A DNA stretch of 22,278 bases from CAYWMP01 sp964459445 (GCA_964459445.1 CAYWMP010000093.1:1-22278), one strand, 5' to 3'. Positions 1-8,182 are shown, numbered from the stretch's first letter. The notes: generated from the letters alone by a model not told the origin. Numbers and translations: made by a program.

Positions 1-891
1 GAGAACGCCCTTATCATGAAGCTTGTTTTCGATTTCACCGGGCATTGGGATATTGGCGCCACAGACAATAAGCTTGGCCTGGACTTTGTCCCAGTTCTTT
101 TCATTGATAGAATCGGGCCTTGCCGCCGGAATGAGAATATCGCATTTGACCGTTAGGCAAGCGCCAAGGGGTCGTTTTTTTCCCATTTTAGAATGGATGA
201 CAGAACCGGTTTTGGCCTTCGTTTTCAGGAGCTCGCGGGGATCCAAACCCTTGGGGTTGTATATCGTGCCTTTGGTATCGCTTATGGCGACAATGACGGC
301 TCCTTTTTCATGCAGGAAATTTGCAGTATGCCTGCCAACGCTTCCAAACCCTTCGATAGCAACCTTAGAACCTTGAAGATCGAGGTCTGCAGATTCGCAG
401 GCCACCTCGGCACAGCAGGTAATGCCAAAGCCCGTGGCCCCTATTTCGTCCAGAGGTATTCCGCCCAGGGAACGTGGAAGCCCAACGGCCCTTCCGATCT
501 CGTCGTATATATAACCCATACTCCGCTCGTTCGTTCCCATATCCGGTCCGGGGATGTACTCGACAATGTGTTTTATGGACTTAGCCAGGGCCCGTAAAAG
601 AATCTCCCGCCGTTTTTCCGGCTGGGCAGGGTCGGCGACAATACCGCACTTCCCACCGCCGTGTCTAATGCCGGCCATGGCATTCTTAAAGGTCATGGCC
701 TGGGCCAATCGATAGACTTCGGTCGTTGTTACATCTGAGGCCATTCGCACCCCTCCAATGGAGGGGCCGACAGCCGTATTGTGGACGCACACAATGGCTT
801 TGAGGCCGACCTTGGGTTCGTGGATATGAATGAGTTTTGCTGGCCCGTATTCGTCGAAATACTCTCTGTCAATGATTTCGAAGACATCCAT
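1..891 (-). CDS. Glu/Leu/Phe/Val dehydrogenase (leucine dehydrogenase-like), C-terminus cut by window edge
   Basis: NAD(P)-dependent oxidative deaminase of the amino acid dehydrogenase family; 297 codons are visible and the reading frame is open through base 1, so the end lies outside. The first residues are MDVFEIIDREYF. Seen: the dimerisation/catalytic half with LKAIVCVHNTAVGPSIGG (about 30-47), the family signature around IRHGGGKCGIVADP with catalytic-type lysines K69 and K81 (their spacing matches leucine dehydrogenases), and a Rossmann motif GFGSVG. The ATG at 889-891 follows a good AAAGGAAAG ribosome site. It lies 35 bp downstream of the carboxymuconolactone decarboxylase-like gene on the same strand and is probably co-transcribed. 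The short N-terminus resembles leucine dehydrogenases more than GdhA, but substrate choice (Leu, Val, Glu, Phe) cannot be settled here. Its absence from simple ORF lists is only due to the missing stop codon. Confidence 0.9.
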   Translation of the reverse strand, partial: MDVFEIIDREYFDEYGPAKLIHIHEPKVGLKAIVCVHNTAVGPSIGGVRMASDVTTTEVYRLAQAMTFKNAMAGIRHGGGKCGIVADPAQPEKRREILLRALAKSIKHIVEYIPGPDMGTNERSMGYIYDEIGRAVGLPRSLGGIPLDEIGATGFGITCCAEVACESADLDLQGSKVAIEGFGSVGRHTANFLHEKGAVIVAISDTKGTIYNPKGLDPRELLKTKAKTGSVIHSKMGKKRPLGACLTVKCDILIPAARPDSINEKNWDKVQAKLIVCGANIPMPGEIENKLHDKGVL

Positions 892-926
892 TAGTTCTTT
901 CCTTTCGGGTCTTCTATCAATTGCCG

Positions 927-1325
927 TCAATCCTCAATGGGCCATTCACCCCTTTTTTCAAGAACCCCTTTGTAGACACCGAGGGCCTCGTTTACAGCCG
1001 GCATGCCAGCGTAGGTGCCGAGTTGGAGAAAGACCTCGGCCAGTTTCTTTGGATCGCAACCCACATTGAGTGCTGCATTCACATGAAGCCTCAATTCATC
1101 CCTTGCCCTGAGTGCCGCCAGCATGGCGCAGGCAACCATCTGCCGTTCCGGCAAAGTGAGAACTGTTCTGGAATAAAGATTGCCTGTGATGAATTTTGAG
1201 AAGTCATTCGCAAGATCCCTGTCGAATGCCTTCCAGAGAAGGTAGGGGGGATCCATCTTAATGCCTTTGCCGAAGAGCTTTTTCGCTGTTTCTTGCGTGC
1301 GTTTTTTGATGTCTTCTTCGTTCAC
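927..1325 (-). CDS. carboxymuconolactone decarboxylase (CMD)/AhpD-like family protein
   Basis: Small helical protein of 132 residues. The CMD core is visible at about 55-110: LPERQMVACAMLAALRA, then H81 in ELRLHVNAALNVGC, then AEVFLQLGTYAGMPAVNEAL, which matches the family pattern of a conserved histidine followed by the G-x-P-x-x-x-x-A helix. The CxxC pair of AhpD-type peroxidase partners is absent, so an alkylhydroperoxidase role is not supported; a decarboxylase-like or unknown role remains. The start is GTG at 1323-1325, chosen because a strong GGAGG lies about 10 bases upstream (in GAAATGGAGGATTTTTTAAC). First gene of a probable two-gene operon with the dehydrogenase downstream. Exact function unknown. 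Confidence 0.82.
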   Translation of the reverse strand: MNEEDIKKRTQETAKKLFGKGIKMDPPYLLWKAFDRDLANDFSKFITGNLYSRTVLTLPERQMVACAMLAALRARDELRLHVNAALNVGCDPKKLAEVFLQLGTYAGMPAVNEALGVYKGVLEKRGEWPIED

Positions 1326-1380
1326 GTTAAAAAATCCTCCATTTCAATGTAATAGGTGCTTGAAGCATTTCGGTTGGTTA

Positions 1381-1410
1381 TGTTTATTTCGGGGGAAGGT
1401 TGTTTGTCAA
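1381..1410 (-). promoter_or_regulatory. candidate sigma-70-type promoter for the CMD/dehydrogenase pair
   Basis: Read on the minus strand there is a perfect TTGACA (complement of 1405-1410), an 18-bp spacer and a weak TAAACA (complement of 1381-1386). The predicted start of transcription would be near 1374, giving an untranslated leader of about 50 bases before the GTG at 1325. The -10 match is only 3 of 6, so this is a candidate only. Confidence 0.35.
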
Positions 1411-1440
1411 GGTTCTAAGAGAGGGGGTATGTTGTAGTCC

Positions 1441-1462
1441 GATTCACAACGCCCGGTGAATC
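1441..1462. promoter_or_regulatory. inverted repeat GATTCAC-N8-GTGAATC, possible operator
   Basis: Two perfect 7-bp arms (1441-1447 and 1456-1462) separated by 8 bases, sitting between the divergent CMD-family and ROK genes and ending 41 bases before the ROK start codon. Geometry fits a dimeric regulator site or a short leader hairpin. No regulator gene is adjacent, so the binding protein is unknown. Confidence 0.35.
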
Positions 1463-1503
1463 TGGTAAAGTCTCGATGAGTATACCGGAGATCTAAGGAT
1501 CCT

Positions 1504-2418
1504 ATGACAAATAGAATAGCTATAGAAATCGGTGCAACGAAATTACAAGCGGCCGTGGGGACCTCCAAAGGCGATATTCTGGATTTACAGAAGGTCAATG
1601 TTCCTTCAGGATCGAAGGCCGGCGATATTCGCAATCTCGTTGTCCATCTCAATGATCGTCTGGACAAAGATAATACGGTCGAGCGTTTAGGCATAGGTTT
1701 TGGCGGACCAATCGACATTGCCAAAGGAAGCGTTGTTCAAAGTTCTCAAATCCCGGGTTGGGAGGGGTTTCCCATGCGCGCATGGGCAGAGAAGACATTC
1801 AACCTGCCATGCGTTATTGAAAATGACTCCAATTGCGGCGCCCTGGCTGAAGCCCTGGTTGGAGCCGGGGCAGGGGCGAAGGTGGTCTTCTATACCAATT
1901 TGGGCAGCGGCGTGGGAGGAGGACTTGTTATCAACGGATCGCTGTATAAAAGACCTCTTGGGGCAGCTGAAATCGGTCACACAAGGTTATGGGATTCATC
2001 GGTTGAGGGATATGTGAATGTCGAAGACCTTTGCAGTGGTTGGGCGATTGGGAAAATAGCGCGTCACCGGGTTTCCGAAGGGCGGATGAAAGGCCTATTG
2101 AACCTGGTAGACGGAATTCCTGAAAAAATAACTGCTGAGTTAGTGGGACGACGCGCAACAGAAGGTGATCCTGAAGCAAAAGCATTCATTAAGGAAACAG
2201 CCGAGCGATTCGCAATCGCCCTGTGCAATGTGGTCGCCCTGATCAATCCGGAGAGGATTGTCATTGGAGGCGGGGTGTCTTTAATGGGTGATCTGTTTCT
2301 GGAACCTCTCCGCAAGGCCGTTGCGGAGAACGTCTTTTCTCCCCTGGCAAAAAACTATGAGATTGTTCCATCAAAACTCGGCGAGGATGTGGTTCTTGTA
2401 GGCGCTCTCGTGATATGA
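1504..2418 (+). CDS. ROK-family kinase-like protein (sugar kinase fold), zinc motif missing
   Basis: 304 residues, normal length for a ROK glucokinase/N-acylhexosamine kinase. Seen: N-terminal phosphate loop IEIGATKLQAAV (about 7-18), FGGPID at about 66-71, catalytic aspartate D108 in IENDSNCGALAEA, LGSGVGGGLVING (about 133-145), E156/H159 in AAEIGH, and an adenosine-side IVIGGGVS near the C-terminus. The CxCGxxGCxE zinc loop normal after EIGH in classical ROK kinases is replaced by a stretch with a single cysteine (VEDLCSG). It therefore probably phosphorylates a sugar, but substrate cannot be inferred and the site may be rebuilt. ATG at 1504 is preceded by AAGG about 6 bases upstream. It runs in the same direction as pyrK, 72 bp away, so it may share a transcript. 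Confidence 0.85.
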   Translation: MTNRIAIEIGATKLQAAVGTSKGDILDLQKVNVPSGSKAGDIRNLVVHLNDRLDKDNTVERLGIGFGGPIDIAKGSVVQSSQIPGWEGFPMRAWAEKTFNLPCVIENDSNCGALAEALVGAGAGAKVVFYTNLGSGVGGGLVINGSLYKRPLGAAEIGHTRLWDSSVEGYVNVEDLCSGWAIGKIARHRVSEGRMKGLLNLVDGIPEKITAELVGRRATEGDPEAKAFIKETAERFAIALCNVVALINPERIVIGGGVSLMGDLFLEPLRKAVAENVFSPLAKNYEIVPSKLGEDVVLVGALVI

Positions 2419-2490
2419 GATCTCAAACTTTTCTTTTCATACTAAAAAAGCCTTCCATGAAAACAGGGCATAAGGTATTGTAGCTCGGCC

Positions 2491-3303
2491 ATGATTGATC
2501 AAAGCACAAGGATCGTATTCAACAAGCAGGTTGCAGAGGCGACTTACCTCATGGGATTAGCCTCTCCCGAAATGGTTAAGGAAGCAACACCCGGCCAGTT
2601 TGTTATGCTTCGAGTCCGATCAGGCATTGACCCTCTCTTGAGAAGACCCTTCTCCATTTGCGGTATCCAAGCAGATGATATTATCCTCATACTCTACCGT
2701 GTAGTAGGGAAGGGGACGAGCATAATGGCAGGTCTCAAGGAAGGAGAACGGGTATCCGTGCTTGGGCCCTTGGGAAAGGGTTTCGAACTGCCTGAGCACA
2801 ATGAAGAGGCGGTTTTGGTGGCGGGCGGGATCGGCATTGCGCCTTTAATCTTCCTCGCACAAACCCTTGAGAAAGGCGAATGCCAATTCTTTGCAGGCTT
2901 TGGATCCGCCGATGAAGTCATCGACCTGGATCAAATCGGATATCCTCAGATTAAAACTGCCATTGCGACTGATGACGGAACTCTGGGGCATGCCGGTTTT
3001 GTCACTGATCTCCTTGAATCCTATTTGAAAGATGGGAACGCCAAACCAAAGGGTATAGGTCTTTTCTCCTGTGGTCCTAAGCCCATGCTCCGAAGAATCG
3101 CCGAAATCACAAAGGGCCATGGCGTGCCTTGTCAGGTCTCTCTTGAATCCAACATGGCCTGTGGCCTGGGCGCTTGTCTGGGTTGCGCGGTCAAGGCTTC
3201 AGTGAATGCTGAGCGAGAATACCAACTTGTTTGTCAACAGGGACCGGTGTTTCCCGTGGAGGCGATAGATTGGGGGAGTAGGATGAATAAAGGTGATTTA
3301 TAA
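2491..3303 (+). CDS. pyrK: dihydroorotate dehydrogenase 1B, electron transfer subunit
   Basis: FAD and 2Fe-2S subunit that passes electrons from the PyrD FMN site to NAD+ in pyrimidine synthesis; 270 residues, typical. Seen in order: ferredoxin-reductase-like FAD domain with RRPFSI at 51-56 and YRVVGKGT at 69-76; NAD-binding domain with GGIGIAPL at 112-119 and SCGPKPML at 193-200; C-terminal iron-sulfur loop with C224, C229, C232 and C248 (CGLGACLGC then C), the PyrK signature. The stop codon shares its last base with the pyrD start (TAATG), so translational coupling is expected. The ATG at 2491 has only a weak AAGG upstream. Cytoplasmic; forms a complex with PyrD. Confidence 0.95.
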   Translation: MIDQSTRIVFNKQVAEATYLMGLASPEMVKEATPGQFVMLRVRSGIDPLLRRPFSICGIQADDIILILYRVVGKGTSIMAGLKEGERVSVLGPLGKGFELPEHNEEAVLVAGGIGIAPLIFLAQTLEKGECQFFAGFGSADEVIDLDQIGYPQIKTAIATDDGTLGHAGFVTDLLESYLKDGNAKPKGIGLFSCGPKPMLRRIAEITKGHGVPCQVSLESNMACGLGACLGCAVKASVNAEREYQLVCQQGPVFPVEAIDWGSRMNKGDL

Positions 3304-4232
3304 TGAATGCATCCTTGCCTGATCTCAGAGTTAAGATTGGCCCGCTGGAACTCAAGAACCCCGTCATGGCGGCATCCGGGACCTATGGCTACGGCAAGGA
3401 GTTCGAGCCTCTATTAGATCTTAACAAACTCGGCGCCGTTATCGTCAAGGGTTTGTCCCTCAAACCAAAAGCGGGCAATCCGCCGCCCAGAATCGTCGAA
3501 ACCCCTGCCGGTATGTTGAATGCTATTGGGCTTGCCAATATCGGCCTGGAGGCATTTATTAAGGAGAAGTTGCCCTGGCTCAGGGAATTGGACACAAAGA
3601 TCATCGTCAACATCTATGGCCATCACATGGAGGAGTACGGTGAACTGGCCGCGGCATTGAATGATGCGGAGGGCGTTTCCGCTATTGAAGTGAATATCTC
3701 CTGTCCGAATGTGGATTGCGGGGGCATGGCCTTTGGAACGGACCCGGATATTTCCGCTAAACTGACGGAATTGGTCCTAAAGAATACGGACAAACCGGTC
3801 ATTGTAAAGCTGAGTCCGAATGTGACGGATATCTCCGTGTTGGCAAAAGCGGTTGAGAGCGCCGGCGCCCACGCCATATCTTTGATCAATACCCTTACCG
3901 GCATGGCCGTAGATATCGAAACGCGCACTCCCAAATTAGCCAATATATCCGGAGGCCTGTCAGGGCCGGCCATAAGGCCCGTGGCTCTCCATATGGTCTA
4001 CCAGGCGGCCAAGACCGTTGACATACCCCTTATCGGCGTCGGCGGCATTATGAACTTCCAGGATGCCCTCGAATTTCTTATAGCCGGCGCCACGGCAGTT
4101 CAATTAGGAACCGCCAATTTTGTAAATCCTAAAGCGACACTTGATGTAGTAGAGGGAATCAGGAGTTTTTGTAAAGAGGAGGGTATTAACAGCGTTGAAG
4201 AAATCATTGGTAGTATAAAAGTTTCTTCATAA
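3303..4232 (+). CDS. pyrD: dihydroorotate dehydrogenase 1B, catalytic subunit
   Basis: FMN enzyme oxidising dihydroorotate to orotate, 309 residues as expected for class 1. Seen: NPVMAASGTYGYG at about 19-31, substrate loop NAIGLANIG at about 73-81, NISCPNVDCGG with the class 1 catalytic cysteine C134 (class 2 membrane enzymes have serine), VKLSPNVTD in the FMN region, SGGLSGPAIRP, and the phosphate-binding IGVGGI followed by AGATAVQLGTAN. The adjacent PyrK identifies it as class 1B, which uses NAD+ and suits an anaerobe. Starts inside the pyrK stop codon, one-base overlap. Confidence 0.95.
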   Translation: MNASLPDLRVKIGPLELKNPVMAASGTYGYGKEFEPLLDLNKLGAVIVKGLSLKPKAGNPPPRIVETPAGMLNAIGLANIGLEAFIKEKLPWLRELDTKIIVNIYGHHMEEYGELAAALNDAEGVSAIEVNISCPNVDCGGMAFGTDPDISAKLTELVLKNTDKPVIVKLSPNVTDISVLAKAVESAGAHAISLINTLTGMAVDIETRTPKLANISGGLSGPAIRPVALHMVYQAAKTVDIPLIGVGGIMNFQDALEFLIAGATAVQLGTANFVNPKATLDVVEGIRSFCKEEGINSVEEIIGSIKVSS

Positions 4233-4309
4233 ACAGGACCTTCTGCAAAATCTCACCCCATTCCTTTTCCAATAGGAATCCAGAATCACAATCTTCGCAC
4301 CCACAACCG

Positions 4310-5926
4310 ATGAAAAACTTATCCTCCCTGAGCAAAAACTCCAAAAAGCGCGTGCTAATAGTTAATTGCTATTTTGACGACATGCGATTGCCTGTGGGGC
4401 GTAAAAGCAAAGTGCCCCAGGCCATGGGGCCGGTGTATTTGGCGGGTGCCTTTTCTCCCCGGAACTGCGAGGTACGTTTGTATAATGAGATGTTCAGCGG
4501 GCCGCTTGAAGATGAGAGGTTACTCTCATGGCCGGATATGCTTGTTCTAACGGGGCTGAGCATCACTTTCGATCGCATGCTTCATCTCACGGCCTATGCC
4601 CGCACAAAGAACAATAGGGTCCTCGTTGTTGCAGGCGGGTCCGCCATCCGAGCCCTTCCCGTTCTATCGAGGCGGTACTTTGATTACGCCTGCCTCGGTG
4701 ACATCGAGGAAATGCAAGACGTTATTGAGGATGCCTTTGGTCGCGAACATGTGGCCTTTGATATGCATCCTCGATACGATCTTGCCTATTGGATGTGGGC
4801 GGGGAGATTTCGATACGTAGAGTCTAGTCGCTATTGCAATTTCAGATGCTCCTTTTGTTCTTTGACAGGTGAGAATCGCAGCTACAGGAAATACGACATT
4901 GAGTTTGTCCGCAGGCAAATATTAAGCATAGGAAAGGGCAAGCACGTTCTCGTCTTCCTTGACAATAATTTCTATGGCCATGATCGCCAGTACTTCTTAG
5001 ATCGCATTGAGCTCCTCAATGAGATGCGAGAGGCAGGATATTTCAAATATTGGGTGGCTCCCATTACCAATGACTTTTTTCAAAATGATGAGAATATCAA
5101 ACTGGCGAAGAAATCAGGATGTATATCCCTTTTTACCGGGTTGGAATCCTTCGATTTGAAATGGCTTAAAGAAGTCAACAAGATGCAAAACACAAGAATT
5201 CCGCAGACTGACATGATAATCAAATGCATTAATCACGGCATTGTATTGATTTACGGCATCATGTTCGATGTTACAAAAAGGCGCATTACCGATCTTCGTC
5301 AAGAGCTAGAACTAATCCTTGATAGGCCTGAAATTCCTTTGCCTAGTTTTTTCTCAATAGCTACGCCGATACTTGGCACGCCGTTTTTTAAAGATTGTCT
5401 GGAGAATGATTTGATACTTCCCATGACCAAAATGCGGGATCTGGACACCACAACCCTCACATTGAGACCAATAGACGATTTCAATGCGGCTGTGAAATTT
5501 GTCTACGATATCCAAACGCTTCGAGGATACAAGGGGAAAGTATTGCGGCATAGTTTGGGGTATTTGAAAAAGTACAGATCGACACTTTCCTTTGAGGAAA
5601 TGTTATTGAGTCTTGTCAACGCGGCAATCCTCACCATGCAGATATACCCCGATAAATCAATGAACCTGAATTCTATTCGTCCTCGCAATCGTAAACGGAC
5701 GCACGTGAGTACGACTGAGCCACTTGATGAGGTTTACAGGCCGGCATTTAGAGTTGATTCTCGTTTTGAAAGCTATTTTAGGCCCACTATGGTTACGGAT
5801 GAGGAAGGTAACCTATCAAAGGAAATCGAAGAAGATGTTTTCGAAGAGCACACAATAGGACCAGACGGAGATTATGAGACATGGGAGCCGATTGAGGAAC
5901 CGATAAGAATTCCGGCTCTTTTTTAA
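4310..5926 (+). CDS. B12-binding-like/radical SAM protein, function unknown
   Basis: 538 residues. An N-terminal Rossmann-like segment (about 13-145: RVLIVNCYFDD, then MLVLTGLSITFDRM, then VLVVAGGSA) resembles cobalamin-binding domains of BchE-type radical SAM enzymes but has no DxHxxG histidine, so any B12 would bind base-off without that ligand. The radical SAM core follows, with the CX3CX2C cluster at C176, C180, C183 (YCNFRCSFC) and a TIM-barrel containing LVFLDNNFYG and SLFTGLESFD. The last roughly 100 residues are charged and end in an acidic tail (EIEEDVFEEH). Substrate not recognisable; methylation, ring chemistry and lipid modification are all possible for the class. There is no clear ribosome site before the ATG, and 77 bp separate it from pyrD. 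It converges with the next radical SAM gene, 10 bp between stops. Confidence 0.82.
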   Translation: MKNLSSLSKNSKKRVLIVNCYFDDMRLPVGRKSKVPQAMGPVYLAGAFSPRNCEVRLYNEMFSGPLEDERLLSWPDMLVLTGLSITFDRMLHLTAYARTKNNRVLVVAGGSAIRALPVLSRRYFDYACLGDIEEMQDVIEDAFGREHVAFDMHPRYDLAYWMWAGRFRYVESSRYCNFRCSFCSLTGENRSYRKYDIEFVRRQILSIGKGKHVLVFLDNNFYGHDRQYFLDRIELLNEMREAGYFKYWVAPITNDFFQNDENIKLAKKSGCISLFTGLESFDLKWLKEVNKMQNTRIPQTDMIIKCINHGIVLIYGIMFDVTKRRITDLRQELELILDRPEIPLPSFFSIATPILGTPFFKDCLENDLILPMTKMRDLDTTTLTLRPIDDFNAAVKFVYDIQTLRGYKGKVLRHSLGYLKKYRSTLSFEEMLLSLVNAAILTMQIYPDKSMNLNSIRPRNRKRTHVSTTEPLDEVYRPAFRVDSRFESYFRPTMVTDEEGNLSKEIEEDVFEEHTIGPDGDYETWEPIEEPIRIPALF

Positions 5927-5936
5927 TCCTTCCTTT

Positions 5937-7199
5937 TCAATTCACCCTCACGTTTTCTTCCTTGATTCTTACCCGAGATGTAAAATCGTTTTCCAACATA
6001 CCCTGCTTGCGAAGCTCCAGGATGCGGTCAGGTGGGAAGCTCGGCATAGCAAGCAAATCTTGAAGGGTCGGTAGGTCGGTAGTTACTGAACGTTTTAGGG
6101 GGCGGTTAAGAGTGACCTGACCGCGTTTTGGAATAAGATAACGCAAAAGTTCGTATAGACCCATGAATGGGTAGTTGATTCCGAGAGAAGCCTCCATATA
6201 ACAACCCAAATGACAACGACTGTCGCAGTAGGGTACAGGGCCGTGTTTTTCCTCACCTATTTTAATCGCCTGATGATAATCGTCTGCCTCAAGCAGATTG
6301 CATGCAACCGTATTTAGTGGAGGGCAGGGGTAATAGAAATCTCCATTGGGGTAAACCACGGGCCGCAAAGTGGGATGGCATTCATAACGAGCGAAATTCT
6401 TTATATGTTTAAGGCTGGTGACACTTGCCAAAATATTGGCTCCTTTTTTCTTTAGGCGAATTGCCTCATCCATAAGCTCGTGCCAGCGGGGATTATCTAT
6501 AAGGCCGGGATTGGGGTAGATGGCCTTAATATGCGGCATGGGGCACCAAATGAAATTGTTTTCTAAGCTGTATTCGAGGACGTCCCAGGCATCATCAAGG
6601 GTTTCCGGAAGAAGGACCGTATTGATAATCACTTTAAATTGTAGTTTGTTTTCCGTTCTATATTGTTTTGCCGCCTCTATATTTCTCAGGATTTTTTCAG
6701 TCTGACCGGATTCACCATTATCTATGAGCGCATCGTTTCGTTCGGCGTCCAGGGAATCAATACTTATGGAAACAAAATTCACATTCTTGAGAATAGCCAT
6801 GTATCTATCCAATTGATAGGCGTTTGTATTCAAGGAAACGGGATAGAAGCCGAGTTCTTCAACATGCTCCATTATTCTTTCTATATCCGGCCGCATTGTT
6901 GGCTCGCCGCCGGTTATATTGATGGCCGGACAGGCCTTGCGCAACAATTCAAGAACCCGCAATGTTTGTTCTGTGTTCAAACGGTCCGAATCGGGTAAAC
7001 TAGGAAAGCCATTTCCTGACCCGTCATCGCAGTAAACGCAGCCAAAATTGCACTTTGTCGTCAGATAGAATGAACCCATGAAGGGCATCAGGAGTTTTTT
7101 GTTTCTTCTGCCATTGGTCAAATGGGCGCGAACAAAGAGATTGATGCATCGTATCAATAAACCGACAGGATATCTCATCTTTCGAAATTCATTTGCCAT
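5937..7199 (-). CDS. radical SAM protein with SPASM-like C-terminal cysteine cluster
   Basis: 420 residues. Seen: a basic, hydrophobic N-terminus (LLIRCINLFVRAHL), the SAM cluster C50, C54, C57 in TKCNFGCVYC, the SAM-binding GGEP at 97-100, SLNTNAY and SISIDSLDAERND in the barrel, and at about 270-345 a second cysteine set: YECHPTLRP, a glycine-containing YPNGDFYYPCPP, then CDSRCHLGC. That layout is like SPASM/twitch auxiliary Fe-S domains of peptide- and sugar-modifying enzymes, but spacing is a variant, so the number of auxiliary clusters is uncertain. No precursor peptide gene was found beside it. ATG at 7197-7199 has a weak AAAGGCG upstream. Probably transcribed from the YiiX-like gene 95 bp upstream. 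Substrate unknown. Confidence 0.83.
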   Translation of the reverse strand: MANEFRKMRYPVGLLIRCINLFVRAHLTNGRRNKKLLMPFMGSFYLTTKCNFGCVYCDDGSGNGFPSLPDSDRLNTEQTLRVLELLRKACPAINITGGEPTMRPDIERIMEHVEELGFYPVSLNTNAYQLDRYMAILKNVNFVSISIDSLDAERNDALIDNGESGQTEKILRNIEAAKQYRTENKLQFKVIINTVLLPETLDDAWDVLEYSLENNFIWCPMPHIKAIYPNPGLIDNPRWHELMDEAIRLKKKGANILASVTSLKHIKNFARYECHPTLRPVVYPNGDFYYPCPPLNTVACNLLEADDYHQAIKIGEEKHGPVPYCDSRCHLGCYMEASLGINYPFMGLYELLRYLIPKRGQVTLNRPLKRSVTTDLPTLQDLLAMPSFPPDRILELRKQGMLENDFTSRVRIKEENVRVN

Positions 7200-7294
7200 G
7201 ATCTTGGTCGCCTTTGTCCCTTTTGAGGCGTACGAATCAGAGTCAGCTCATAGGCCGGTATTTCAAACGGGTTTTGTGTGAAGTTGGTTAACGG

Positions 7295-8182
7295 TCAAAG
7301 AAGTGGAACTGGAGAGAATCGACCCATATGATTCAGATTGATGCTTCTTTCCAAATCCGATGGCATTACGACTTGCGGTACCACATCCGTACGCCAATCA
7401 ATAAACCCATGCTCTTTGATCGCATCGTTGTTGGCCATAATTGCTTTGCGGATTGCAGGGAAGTTCTCCCAAAGGAATTCTTGAATCTCATTCACGAGCT
7501 GATTGCAATGGTTTGTAACCTTATCCGGTTTATTCTCAGCAAGCATTTCAATCTCACCATGGCAACGCACGTCAAATTCCGGTGTAATCAGGGTAGGTTT
7601 GATCTGTACAGTGTAGGATAGGCTTTGAGTAAGCTCTGATGAATCCGCCTCTTGAAAACAACGGTAGACGAATTCAGAGCATACAATCTCTTTGACTTTC
7701 TCTTGTTTTTCGGCTTTTTCATGCAAATAGTCCAGGACCATTTGGAGTATATGACGTAGCCAGGGTTTGTCGATGGCAAAGGTAGGATTTCTTCTCAAAA
7801 GGACCAATACTGCAATCCACCATAAATGACTGGAGGCGTAACCGGTTTTGTCGGCCAGGTATTTGTGCGCTACATCCAGAACCGGAGAAGACGGCAGTTC
7901 AGGGTCCCCCAGAGCGACATCCGGTCCGGGGCAAAAGCGAAATACATCGATTGCCTGCGGGTCTTTGGTCCTCCGGAGAAACACCGACAGATGAGTCTGT
8001 TGCACTCCTGATGATTCTTTTTCAGGATCATCCGAAAGATGGCATTCTATGACCGCTTCACCATCATAGATTGCCGTGTGGCTGTAACGCCCGCCGTCTA
8101 CCATTCTGGCCAGGTCTGATGTAATGTCGTTTCCTGCGATCATCAAAACATCACCCGGTCTTAGGTCTATTTCAGCAAGCAT
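7295..8182 (-). CDS. permuted papain-like hydrolase, YiiX/YaeF type (NlpC/P60 superfamily)
   Basis: 295 residues. The N-terminal motif LRPGDVLMIAG leads to a histidine H35 in GRYSHTAIYDG, followed by AVIECHLSD, and the cysteine C168 lies in IVCSEFVYRCF. Histidine before cysteine is the circularly permuted order described for YiiX/YaeF and related viral G6R-type proteins. Known members are thiol hydrolases or acyltransferases acting on amides or lipids; which bond is cut here is not visible. The C-terminal 120 residues after the core are not recognised. No signal peptide, so cytoplasmic. The ATG follows AAAGGAGACCTAA, a strong ribosome site. Lies 62 bp downstream of the HstK-like gene and 95 bp upstream of the radical SAM gene. 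Confidence 0.8.
   Translation of the reverse strand: MLAEIDLRPGDVLMIAGNDITSDLARMVDGGRYSHTAIYDGEAVIECHLSDDPEKESSGVQQTHLSVFLRRTKDPQAIDVFRFCPGPDVALGDPELPSSPVLDVAHKYLADKTGYASSHLWWIAVLVLLRRNPTFAIDKPWLRHILQMVLDYLHEKAEKQEKVKEIVCSEFVYRCFQEADSSELTQSLSYTVQIKPTLITPEFDVRCHGEIEMLAENKPDKVTNHCNQLVNEIQEFLWENFPAIRKAIMANNDAIKEHGFIDWRTDVVPQVVMPSDLERSINLNHMGRFSPVPLL

Noticed and set aside
193..597. 134-codon plus-strand frame near the left edge
   Set aside because: Antisense to the amino acid dehydrogenase whose Rossmann motif and catalytic region are clear on the minus strand.
4260..4279. Hairpin ATTCCT-N8-AGGAAT after pyrD
   Set aside because: Only 6 bp, AT-rich and no T-run; too weak to call a terminator.
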